DNA of 64,000 bases. Origin: Owenia fusiformis. Lineage: Eukaryota; Annelida; Polychaeta; Sabellida; Oweniidae. Below are positions 37,101 to 50,400 of this stretch, in pieces. Position numbers and translations under genes: made by a program. The stretch covers positions 25,742,184 to 25,806,183 of the forward strand of contig CAIIXF020000012.1 in the NCBI GenBank assembly GCA_903813345.2, read 5' to 3'. Below the pieces are notes generated by a model. The model saw only the letters and a list, made by a program, of their open reading frames with translations. It was not told where the DNA came from and did no database searches. Position 1 is the first letter of the stretch, and each line of letters opens with the position of its first letter.

Positions 37101-40100
37101 ATTAGTTGCCCTGTGCCCCAAAGTGAACAAAGATGCTTCTGCTCTGAGACTTGACAAGAGAGGACAAGAAGCCATAATTGCTCTGGGTGTATACCTTTTG
37201 GAATCGAAATTACAGGTAATTTATTTGTTTGTCATTGTGTTTATATTGTTTTTTGACCGTTTTTAGTGAAAAACATTTATGAAGAAATTTTTTCAACAAA
37301 GATTGTAGTCACAACCATATCAGATCTGAGTTTACATTCAGGGGGTGTCTTCAACTAATTTGGATGACGTGGCGGAGGCAGGTGTTTAACTAAAAAGCTA
37401 CTTATTCGCAGATAAAATGAACTGGTACATGCGATAACAATGTCAATCGTTTTCCTGTGAATAAGCATATTTTCAATAAAATAATTATTGTGTGTAAATA
37501 TTAAATATTGAAATTTCTTGTAAAAACGACCCGTTCCAACACATCATCCAAAGTAGTCGATGACATCCCGTATCATTCCAAGATAAAAATGATTATTAAA
37601 TGCTGCTAAAGCCTGCTATTAAGCATAAATCAACTGTTGTATAACCATATAATAGGGGATCAAACAATAAATTATTATGGGAAGGATTAACACTATTAGC
37701 TATTTATATATATATTAAGAGCTATTAAACAGGTTCATAAAACAACAAATAAATACATTTTTTGATACTTGTATAATGCAGAAATATATATAATCAGAAC
37801 TTATCCACAGTATTAACAAAGTATTATTAAACTGTATGTAATTTTCAAAGTAGACATTACATTGTTTTAATCTGTTGAAAAACTGTTTGCAACCTGCTCT
37901 AAAAAAGATGAAATATAATGATATATTTTCACAAAAACAAGTAAAATTGGGATTTGGGATTTAACACCCTGTTTTGTTGTGATTTTGACCCGGGGATATC
38001 ACTGAATAATAACTACAGTGAAACCACCTGATTACTCAAATACTAGTGCATAGATTTCCTTCACATTTGGTGGAAAGATGTACATATTGGAAAAAATTTT
38101 ACGCAAAAAAATTTTCATGATGGTTACCATTTTAAAATTGGGGGGACTTTTGCCTTGTTTAATCTCTCACAAAAAACTCAAACTATGAACCATTCTGATG
38201 GGCATATACTTTCAGCATTATGAGAAGATCCTGGTCTATTTATTGGACATTGTGAAACAACTCCCCAAAGCTCAATGGCATGATGGACCACAGAACAAGA
38301 ATGCTGACAGTGAGTCAATTATCAAACTAACAATTATTGTAACTCTTTCTTAAGAATTGTCTAACTTTTATTGTTACTCTTTTTTCAGAATTGCCTAACT
38401 TTTATTGTAACTCTTTCTTCAGAATTGCCGAACTTTTATTGTAACTCTTTCTTAAGAATTGCCTAACATTTATTGTATCTTTTTTTCAGAATTGCCTAAC
38501 TGTGAGGCATTCAGCTTCTGTCTCACTACAATACTGTGTGATGTGTGTGGGATGAAGGGGGAACTCCAGAATGAAATCGTGACAACCTTACTCGACCAGT
38601 TACAAATCCTTAGCAGAGCATGCTCTTCAGCCAATGAACAAAGCAAATGTAAGTCACCATTTTTGTTATTTTAGTTTTCTCTAGCGTTGGGTTAAAAAAG
38701 ACTCATTGTTACATTTTATTTTCATAATTGTCTTGTGAAATGTTAAAATGGTTTATATATATTTGTTACGTATAAACCACTTATTGTTGCATATTGAAAA
38801 AATTGGCAATCATGAAAAAATCAATGATTGTGTGTGACTGACAATTTTATTAAAAACAATCAATGTACTGCACACACAATTGTTATTTGACATATATTTG
38901 TGTTTGAATAGTCTGAGTTATTGGGGTTGAAACCCACAACTTTGACCATTTATGAGTTATACAAGTATGTGATATTTTTTTCCATTCAAAATATTTCTGA
39001 GTTTCAGATAAATATTCATCCTATTCTTGACTTCAAATACAATTCTTTCTAGGCTTTAATCATACTGACCATGTAATTATGATGTCACATGGCCTATCCC
39101 AATATTCGATGCTGATTCTTGACAAGAGATTCCAAAGTCTCGGGATTTTTCTGATGAATTTTATTTTGGAGACCTCCATTTACATTACTCTAACTTCAGC
39201 TTTTGGGGATATTTGGGGCTTTTTTATGAGGTATTAGTTACAAATTTATGTTGTTTTCCCATACAATGTATTTTGTAATTACTCATCCTCTTTTTGGCAT
39301 TTTTGCATATATATTAGATTCTAAAAATAAATTTTACTTTCAGTGGAAATTTGCAAGACCACCATCCCGATATTCATTGGAATAGTACGAGGATTTGGTC
39401 GCACGAGTACTGACGCCACACCACTTATCTGCCATCTATTTCCAACTGCGACACCCTTGATATGTCACCCAACACGACCAGTCACCAGCCCAAAACGAGC
39501 CTTCACTACATTTCGACCCATTATTCCCCGTGTGATGTCTAGGAATATTCTCACTGAGGGACTGTCAAGGAGTACTAGTCCTACAAGCCCTACAGGCCAA
39601 AGTAAGCAAATTTTTTGTTGTGAAATAGGTTATTGAAAAATTGCTGTGAGGTATCATAATACAAACACATCATAATTCATGAAGGTCCAAGATTTGGTTA
39701 AATAGTATGCCTGCCATGAATGGGTGTCTGTAATAAATGTGTTAGTTGATAAAATGGAAAATATTTTATGAAAATCTGTCACTAAAAGGTAGGTCATCTT
39801 GTTACAAAGACACTTTCTCTTTGTATTACGGTGTTCAATCAGAACTCATCTTAATGTGAACACTTTTCCAGTCCCAATTTTAGACCCATTGACTCACATA
39901 TAAAGAAACCTTGAAATATGAATATCCGCTAATCTGAACACTTAAGGGGGTCCCAGTGGGGTTCAGATTAGTCAGGTTTTTACTGTATTTTATGGATCCA
40001 CACTATTTTCAGGTGTACGATCCCGTTCAAAATCTCCATCTCCCGTAGAAGTCCCTACAACACCAAAATCTCCTGATGGCAGTGCAGAGGTCAGGGTCAA

Positions 40101-41498
40101 CTACTTTAGCGTTATTGGATCCAGTTTTCCACAAACAAACCTACCAACTTCACAGACGACCAAACCCGAAGAAGAAACATTCGGGAAAATCCATCTGAGC
40201 CAATCGCAGCTGAAATGTTTGCTGGGGATTGCGGTAAAGATGGTCAATAAGGAGTTAATGGTTGCGTTGGATGTGGATGCGTCCGAGTTATTTGCAGTAA
40301 GTGAATTATGCATAAGGTGACCCAAAACGCAACCCTAATTTCGGAATAGCTTTCTCAGAACCCGATGTCGCACATGGTATAACTCCACAGTTATCGATGA
40401 AGGTCTCACACCACTAAATATATATAAATATATGACAGTTAGGATTTAATTTTCTTGCATAACCCTCGAATTTTACATGAACTTTCTCAATTATTGTTGA
40501 ATTTTCTTACATTTTCTCAAGTTACATAGTATGTTCAGTGGTGCAAACAGTGCTTTACTTATACATGTATTGCAATTCACATACTATGAAAATGTTTTTT
40601 TATTCTAAGATGTTCTGTTTCAGGGTGGGCATGTGACTCAGTTTCCGTACAAATCTTTCAATGAGACCTTATACCTGGTGCTAGTGACTGTGCTTAGAGA
40701 TCTGCTTTACCACCAGAAAAGTATGTTTAATATTAAATGAAATATCAACTAAAAGTAAGAAGCATTCAACTTTAATTTTAGATTCAAGTTTCAACAAAAA
40801 ATAAGATAAGACTGAAAAGTGAATTCTTTAGCAGCATAAAATAAAGTTCTATTCAATATGATGAGAAATCTATACCAAACATTTCCTTTCAGATGTGCCA
40901 GCCTCATTTACTAAGGAAATCCAAGACTTTGTTAAAGTGCTCTATGCCTCTGGACAGACTGCACTTTCAGAGCGACCACGTGAAGATCGCAGCGAGCGTT
41001 CCAAGACACTAGATACATACAGTTTGATTGTGCAGAGTAATGCCGTCTGCATTGATCTATTGTTCTGGGCGATTCAGGAAGAATCGGGTATGCTGTTTTT
41101 AAGTATATCCCATAATTTAGCTGAATACTATATATCCCATAATTTCATTTATGTTTCTATATTTTATCGGCCATACATTTAACTGTGTTGTATTTAAAGA
41201 TATATATAAATACATAAAATCATGATATTACTTACCCATTAAAATAATACAGAATTTAAGAAACAAATGCACAGTAAATGTATATGAAAAATGAAATTGA
41301 ATGGTTGAAAAAATATGACAAATTATGGAGAGAAAATAATGTAATGATGAGTATTTTAATGTTTTTGCGTAAATGGCAATCGCATTGTCTGCTATAGGTG
41401 CAGAAAGCCTGTGTAGTAGACTATCTGAGAAGATCAATAGTAGCATGGACCACAAGATGATTCTAGCACATCAGCCTTTACTCATGGTCTGCATTCAG
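34107..41498 (+). CDS. PI4KA: PI4KA exons 1-9
   Basis: Exons are 34107-34193, 37093-37215, 38216-38309, 38490-38648, 39344-39601, 40013-40296, 40624-40720, 40893-41087 and 41398-41498. The start ATG opens a frame reading [21 protein letters not shown], close to the human [20 protein letters not shown], so the protein begins without the long glycine-rich leader of human PI4KA. Exon 2 gives ALGVYLLES. Exons 3-4 give [10 protein letters not shown] and [14 protein letters not shown]. Exon 5 holds [13 protein letters not shown], then a variable Ser/Thr/Pro-rich segment that continues in exon 6. Exons 8-9 give [12 protein letters not shown] and [12 protein letters not shown]. Exon 2 starts GTAAGC directly after AG. 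Confidence 0.93.
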
Positions 41499-44400
41499 GT
41501 ATGATCATCCAGTAAGGGTCATGAGATACTCTATATAAAGCAATCACAGGACTGTTGACTGACCACTGTACAATATTTAAGATATTTATGATCACCCATT
41601 AGGGATCCTAAGACACACTATATCATGCAATTTCTGACACCTTGTATCCATTGTAAAAAGGAAAAGACAAAATTAAAATGTATTTGGCTTAACCCCAAAC
41701 CCCTTAAACTGAATGCACTAGATTGAATAAAATTATGAAAAATATTATACATGTATAATCCAGGCCCATTATAATGATTAAATTCCTTTTACTCTTCCTT
41801 ATAGCCAATTTTAATCATATTTTACAGACTCTTGGAAAACTGGCTGAAAAATTTCCACATCTTGCAAATTCAGTTGTATCGTCACTTCGAGAATTTCTCA
41901 TCAATCCATCCCCAATTCTTAACAAATTGAACAAATACAGCTGTGTCGAGAAGACGTCCAAATTTGGTGCTCTGAGTGTTACAGTGACGGACGAGAGTAA
42001 GTCGAGTATAAATGCATCCAAAAGAGGACCCCGAACAAAAATTTTGACAGCATTTGAAAATTTACGAGACGCTGCGATTGAAAACATTTGCAGGTGAGAG
42101 ATTGGGATAAAGATGCTTATTGTAGATCAAACTAAGGTATAGCAAAAAAGTAAATGCATATTTTTGCATCGGAGATCCAATTGTGAATGTGTTTGTAGAC
42201 TTCGGAATACTCCAAATGAAGAGATTTGTAATTTATACTGAAAATTAAAGAATACAAAGAATGTGAAATTTATAATGTTATAAAAATACAATTTCAAATA
42301 CTTCAAAATAAATATAGTATAATATAAGTAACAATAAAGGAATTTGCAATTAGGAGTTCAGTTAGCTTCAAAATGATCCTTGAATATTTACAATACAATT
42401 CTACATAAGGTATCAGCTACATTTACACATATTTCCTCCAGGGTTCCGCCTATATCAAAAACCTTCAGGATATACCCTGTATCCAAAACCTTCCAGTACA
42501 TAACCCTAATATATTTCAGGGGGTTGCAGTCTGGTCTTGCAACTGATGCTGAGTGTGTTCAAGCATTCCTTGCAGCCCTTTCTAACAGACTCTACACAGC
42601 AGATATACACATGCACACATATTTCCTTCAGGATATACCTTGTATCCAAAACCTCCCAGTACATCACCCTAATATATTTCAGGGGGTTGCAGTCTGGTCT
42701 TGCAACTGATGCTGAATGTGTTCAAGCATTCCTGGCAGCCCGTTCTAACAGACTCTACACAGCAGATATACACATACACATGTACACATATTTCCTTCAG
42801 GATTTACCCTGTATCCAAAACCTCCCCGTACATAACCCTTATATATTTCAGGGGTTTGCAGTCTGGTCTTGCAACTGATGCTGAGTGTGTTCAAGCATTC
42901 CTAGCAGCCCTTTCTAACAGACTATACACAGCAGATATACACATGTACACATATTTCCTTCAGGATATACCTTGTATCTAAAACCTCCCAGTACATAACC
43001 CTAATATATTTCAGGGGGTTGCAGTCTGGTCTTGCAACTGATGCTGAGTGACTTCAAGCATTCCTTGCAGCCCTTTCTAACAGACTATACACAGCAGATA
43101 TACACATGTACACATATTTCCTTCAGGATATACCTTGTATCTAAAACCTCCCATTACATAACCCTAATATATTTCAGGGGGTTGCAGTCTGGTCTTGCAA
43201 CTGATGCTGAATGTGTTCAAGCATTCCTAGCAGCCCTTTCTAACAGACTCTACACAGCAGATATACACATGTACATATATTTCCTTCAGGGTATACCCTG
43301 TATCCAAAACCTCCCAGTACATAACCCTAATATATTTCAGGGGGTTGCAGTCTGGTCTTGCAACTGATGCTGAGTGTGTTCAAGCATTCCTGGCAGCCCT
43401 TTCTAACAGACTCTACGGAGCAGATATACACATGTACACATATTTCCCTCAGATATACCCTGTATCCAAAACCTCCCAGTACATAACCCTAATATCTTTC
43501 AGGGGGTTGCAGTCAGGTCTTGCAACTGATTCTGAGTGTGTTCAAGCATTCCTGGCAGCCCTTTCTAACAGACTCTACGGAGCAGATATACACATGTACA
43601 CATATTTTCCTCAGATATACCTTGTATCCAAAACCTCCCAGTACATAACCCTAATATATTTCAGGGGGTTGCAGTCTGGTCTTGCAACTGATGCTGAGTG
43701 TGTTCAAGCATTCCTTGCAGTCCTTTCTAACAGACTCTACACAGCAGATATACACATGTACATATATTTCCTTCAGGGTATACCCTGTATCCAAAACCTC
43801 CCAGTACATAACCCTAATATATTTCAGGGGGTTGCAGTCTGGTCTTGCAACTGATGCTGAGTGTGTTCAAGCATTCCTGGCAGCCCTTTCTAACAGACTC
43901 TACGGAGCAGATATACACATGTACACATATTTCCCTCAGATATACCCTGTATCCAAAACCTCCCAGTACATAACCCTAATATCTTTCAGGGGGTTGCAGT
44001 CAGGTCTTGCAACTGATGCTGAGTGTGTTCAAGCATTCCTTGCAGCCCTTTCTAACAGACTCTACACAGCAGATATGAGCGACAGGTACGCACTTTTACT
44101 CATTTTATTGTATAAATTTGATATGACATTTTATGACATTATATCTTTTATAATATTGTATCTTTGAATTATAGCTGTATATCTTCAGATGTTAAAGGAA
44201 TTCGAAAGGATAGAGAGTGCAATGTAAGCAATCCTTGCAATGATTCACCTGCAATTAAAATGAATTGCCGATATACTCAGATTTTGTCTTCTAGTGATAT
44301 ATTTTGAGAAACTATTACTGTAAATGGGATGAGAAAAACCTGACAAAGTCACATGCTAATTACCTCAAAGGTAAAGGGAACAAGTATAGGATTTACTAAT

Positions 44401-47400
44401 AGTACTTTCAGAACTCAGTCACCATCTGTCCAAATTTAGTAGCCAAATTACAGTATTTTTTCAGCATCAGGTCTTATAGAACATGTTCATATTCTTATTT
44501 GCTACCAATTCTGGTTCCTGTATTTTTTAGCCAGTATGTATTTTCTATGGATTTATGATTATTAACTGTTGTACACTAGATTCCCATTTTTGTACATTAT
44601 GTGATAGCATATTGTAATAACGATATTTACAATTTATCTATTTTGTAGATGTTTTACGTCATCTTCTGCATGATATTGTTAATTTAATTGCCTCATAATT
44701 TTTTTCATTGTACTTATGTGACTTTTTTAGATTCTCATTTTACTATTACTCTACCCATTAGTTAGAGATGACATAATTTGATGGAATAAATTGAATTTCC
44801 TCAAAAGATAATGCGTCATCTCAAACCCAAGTCAATTTGACTCATGGTCATCTCAACCCCAAGTCAGTTCGATTCATGGTCATCTCAACCCCAAGTCAAT
44901 TCAACTGATGGTCATCTCAACCCCAAGTCAACTCAACCCATGGTCATCTCAACCCCAAGTCAATTCGACTCATGGTCATCTCAGCCCAAAGTCAACTCAA
45001 CCCATGGTCATCTCAACCCCAAGTCAATTCAACTCATGGTCATCTCAACCCCAAGTCAACTCAACCCATGGTCATCTCAACCCCAAGTCAACTCAACCCA
45101 TGGTCATCTCAACCCCAGGTCATCTCAACCCATGGTCATCTCAACCCCAAGTCAACTCGACCCATGGTCATCTCAACCCCAAGTCAACTCAATACATGGT
45201 CATCTCAATGCCAAGGCAACTCAATCCAAAATTGTTTAAATAATAGTAGTATTATATTTTGTAAAAAGAAGTCTCTGAAGAGTTTTTACTATTTTTACAT
45301 TGCTTAACTTTAAAGGATGAGAGAAAGGAAATGTCAGTTCAACCTCATTTTCACTTGGTCAAGGTTTGGCATTATATTATAAAACTAAGACTGGATTTTA
45401 TATAAGAACATATGTACAATTTATTTACACTATATACAACATTACAAGAAAATTATACAAATCAGAAATAAACATGCATATTTACACAATATACAAATAT
45501 CATTAACACATGTACAATACAGTATTCAAAGTATATCTACGCCGTGATAGCGATTGCCTTTTTCTTCAGTTTATCATAAAACAGTGTCATTACACATCTC
45601 ATACACTGCCATGAAACAGTTCTTGTTTTCATGCTGCACTTGCTATGACTCGAAGTCATTTCTTCAACACTTCATGAGATGACTCTTAGTTTAGAAGATA
45701 CTGAATTCAGATTTGCTTTCATTAGTCTTCTGGCAGCTAATATCTTGTTTTGGGCTTGATTCGCTATCATCTTTCTTTAAGGCAGAAGTGATGGCGTATT
45801 TAGCTTCTCGTGCCTGAAAAATATAATTAAAGACACAATTAATTTAATTTTGAAACATACAATGACACAATTATTTCATTTACCCTTTTGAATGCAAATG
45901 AGGAATCAACAAATGAAACATTTGAGAAAGTTCTTACCCTTTTTCCTAATCTGTGTACTGCCCTCTCAAGTAGTGACCTCTTTGGGGGATTTGAAAATGT
46001 AGGATCATACACAGGTGACATCATTAAAATAGTCTCCATGTTGCGTTTTTTACCGGTGTAGATCCCATTTTTTCCATATTTGGAAAAGTCCATTTCAGGC
46101 CATTCTACCAGGTTTATTTCATTCAATTCAACAACTGGAGTGACTTCTTCAATTTCTTTTTCAACATCTTCTGGCTGAATGAAAGGAGTGATTCTATTAC
46201 TCCTTTTCCAAAATTGCTTCGTCTCCATCGATTTCCAAAAGCATATTTTGCTTGTCATGTTCCTTATCTTATGGCTTCTGTTAGGCAGTGGTGTCATTTT
46301 AGATATTATAAGATAGTTATGCAGTGTAAGATTCTCTTCAAATTGATCTTTGTCTTTGCTGTTCAGTAGTTTTGTTTATTCTGATCAGAGACAAGATTCC
46401 CAGGTGATATTGATTATGTTCTATGACATCACAATGATATGGTTGCTATAAAACAAGGAGCCCGGCAACAGTATTGTTTGTTCAACTGTGACATCACAGC
46501 CTATAATGGTTGCCATAAACAAAGCCTCTGGTGGAATTCAAATTATCCTATGACATCACAATAGAAATGAATGTATGGCTATGATGTCACGTTACATTAT
46601 CTAGAAAAATTAAGGGTTGTTATGGTTACAGCATTTGTTTAAATTTATTATGCTTACCCTGACAATCCCAATTTACAACAATTTACAATCAAGAGTGCAC
46701 CTTGTAAACCATCTACATTTAGTATCTGCTTTTTTTGCAAACATTTTACCATTCTTTTGTAGTTGAACAAAATTTGAAAGTAAAAGAAAGCCCTCTATGT
46801 TTGTCCATCTGTCTGTCTATCTGTTCGTTAATCCAACCTGATCTCAAATACCTGTGGACACATTTTCTTACCTCTTGGGGTTGAGTTGACCAAGAGCCTT
46901 CATATTATACTTTTATATTATATTGTCCCCAGGATATTTCAGAACATGAGCATAACATATCAATGTTCTATTTAGAGCCTCAGAGTATAGCATAGTTTCA
47001 TTTTTCTCATGTAGAAGTTTAAAAGATGGTCAGAAAGATGGGTTATTACGAGTGAAAGAAGGTCTATTGAATTTGAAGCACCTGACACCGCACTCCCAGA
47101 GAAAGATCAACAACCAACAAATGTACAGCTCTTATTTACTCTAATGGTGGTCATCATTTGTCATAATTTTGGCTTATACAAGGGTTTCACCAGAATTTCT
47201 CACAACAGGCTAAATAAATGAAAACAATGGGCAAAATTAATGGAAATCATAAATTTAACATGGAAAAGTTGAAAAGTCCCTAAAACAACAGGCGATTTTG
47301 TGAAAACAACTGGTTAAAATCGCCTATTGCCTGCTGTTAATGAAACCCCTGCTTATACTATGTCATTGACTATTTTATCCATGCATGTGGTCATTATGCC

Positions 47401-50400
47401 AGTGTAATCAAAAATCAACATTTTTCAAATACCTGTGTAAGTGGAACACCTTTTGGACCAAGAAAGTTATATTTTGTTATAATTTTGGCATTACTATGTC
47501 ATTGACTCTTATATCCATGCTCATGGTCTTTATACCAGTATAATCAAAAATTGTTTTCTTTCAAATACCTGTGTAAGTGGAACATGTTTTGGACCAAGAA
47601 AATTGTCTCACTGGTGCTTTGCCACTTACATACTCCTTGTTCCACTTGGCAATTTTCACTGCTGTTTCCTCCAATGGAAGTAACTTGTTACTTATACAGC
47701 AACAAATTATGACATTGATGATCACTATTATCTACAGGGTGACACCATATTAGGAGATTGCATTTCAGATCACCCTGTATGATACTAATTTATTGCATGA
47801 TTATTTTATTTTTTATAAAAATATTCTAGTTACTAGGAGCAACCAAAGATTTGAAATTAATCTATTTTTCATCTAACCAATAATTATTTTGTACTTAGGA
47901 AAGTTAGGATAGGGGTTGTTTATAGTATGATCATTTTTTGTGGTTACTCTGTATGTTTTGTCATTACACAGCATGGTGTTAGACGGATGATTTTGTATTT
48001 ATTAATTGTGGTATCATGTTTTGTAATACTTACTTTTAGAGCATGTCAGGGCAATTGTGTTTGCCAGAGTGGTTTATTATTATACCGGGTGACCCAAAAT
48101 TGCAACACTCTAACACAAAAATAACTCTTAAGTTTGGTGAAATCTTCTTGATTTTCTTGATTTTCCATTGAACTCTTACTTTCTTTTCACAACAAAACTT
48201 AAGATAGACGATAGACGACAAAACTGAAAATGTTGTTCCATAGATAGAAGCTTGTATTTTGGGTCACCCTGTAAATACTACAGAATGCAACCATTGTAAC
48301 TAGTCACTTTTATATAAAAATACTGAAATATTAACAGCATTTAATTAATTTGAAACTTTTCATCACTTCATGTAATGAATATTATGTACTCAAAATTTAA
48401 ACTATGGAGATGAAAAAACATTTTGAAAATCAAAAAAGTTAAGATTTTGTGGATGAATTGAGATCACTTGATAACTGAACATCCTAATGCAATTTTTATG
48501 AGTTAGGGTTTTTTCCTAAAGCCAAGAGAACAAAGTTAGTTTTACGATAAGATACATTAATGTAAATCAGAGTAGATGTAATGTAAATCTATAGATGATA
48601 AAGCAAAAATAACATCATTTCAAAATACTTGAGTTTATTTTTACCTTTGATTACAGAGAATCTACATTGATTTCGACAAACACAATCATGGTTCTGGGAC
48701 ACTTAGCTGTTATGTCAAAGGAAATGCCCAAAACAACAGAATCCGTTTTGCAGATTTTCCAACAGAAGTTCTGCAATCCTCCGTCTCCCCTTGACGTGCT
48801 GATAATTGACCAACTCGGCTGTATCATTATTGCTGGATGTGTAAGACCTTTTGTCGTTTTCATTACACTTTCCTCAGTGTTATATTGTCTGTATCTGTGA
48901 CTATGTATTTTTTGAAATGTGTATAAAACATTTAAGCCCAAGACTTCATGCATTGTGGCTGATTCATTCCACTCAGGCATTTTCCTAAACATAGCACTCC
49001 ACTCTGCAAATCTCATGCAAAGTTTGAAACAACACCATGGAGAAATGATAATCAGCCCACAATGCTGCACTTTACTTTACCATATTAAATGGCAGATCAT
49101 TACTGAGTTATTCCATTCTGATATTTCAGCCTACTATTCACCAGGAGGTGATGACAATGTTCAACATGATAAGCATAGAAAGTAGTGCAGCATACAGTAG
49201 AGCTGGAAACACACATGGTTATAGGTATGTGGAATTTTATGCGCAAAAGCCAAAAATGTCTGTTGACCTAGGCTTGGGTTTCATTCACATTGTTTGTAAT
49301 ATTACATGTACTAGCTGTTCTTAACTTGTAAAATGTGATTTATATGAAATAACCTTGAAAAAAGGGCAGGTATTTTCTTATATGTTACCCAAGGGTGCTC
49401 AAATGTATAATTGTCTAACTTGTTCAGAGATTAGTTTAGAACTATATTCTCAGGGTCCTAATATGTATTAATAAAGAGGAGAAAAATTGTAAAAAAAAGA
49501 AAATATTCAAAATACCTTCCAAAGGCCTTATTTCAGTATAAGTGTCCATTCAAGGAAGAACGTTCAATCCCTTGGATTTCATGCACAATAAGCGTTCTAC
49601 AGTATTTAATTCTAAACCATCTACTTCCATTTCCAGGCATGTGTCTCTAAATGATCAATGCATTTGCTGTCTTACCCATCTCTAGTTATATATTTAGTTC
49701 TAAACCATCTACCTCCATTTCCAGGCATGTGTCTCTAAATGATCAATGCATTTGCTGTCTTACCCATCTCTAGTTATATATTTAGTTCTAAACCATCTAC
49801 CTCCATTTCCAGGCATGTGTCTCTAAATGATCAATGCATTTGCTGTCTTACCCATCTCTAGTTATATATTTAGTTCTAAACCATCTACCTCCATTTCCAG
49901 GCATGTGTCTCTAAATGATCAATGCATTTGCTGTCTTACCCATCTCTAGTTATATATTTAGTTCTAAACCATCTTCCTCCATTTCCAGGCATGTGTCTCT
50001 AAATGATCAATGCATTTGCTGTCTTACCCATCTCTAGTTATATATTTAGTTCTAAACCATCTACCTCCATTTCCAGGCATGTGTCTCTAAATGATCAATG
50101 CATTTGCTGTCTTACCCATCTCTAGTTATTATATATTTAGTTCTAAACCATCTACCTCCATTTACAGGCATGTGTCTCTAAATGATCAATGCATTTGCTG
50201 TCTTACCCATCTCTAGTTATTATATATTTAGTTCTAAACCATCTTCCTCCATTTTCAGGCATGTGTCAAAGCATGCGTTCAGCAGTGATCAATGCATGCT
50301 AAGTCTGACTCATCTATAGTTATATATTTAATCCTAAACCTTCATTTTCTAGGCATGTGTCTCTAGCAGTGATCAATGCGTTTGCCAACATTGCAGCAAA

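Noticed and set aside
42380-44167. A repeat protein family ([22 protein letters not shown] units)
   Set aside because: The repeated peptide is PI4KA exon 11 copied with its intron end. Intronic words separate the copies, and only the last has a donor.
44844-45307. Proline/serine repeat protein of 111-131 residues
   Set aside because: All three frames are open across a 32-bp minisatellite. There is no start context or splice signals.
45839-46297. Treating the nested gene as a single-exon 152-codon gene
   Set aside because: The frame runs into intron with a good donor at 45884 and a matching acceptor at 45813. The two-exon model keeps frame and ends near a polyadenylation signal.
48651-49070. 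139-codon minus-strand frame
   Set aside because: It is the shadow of PI4KA exon 12 plus intron.
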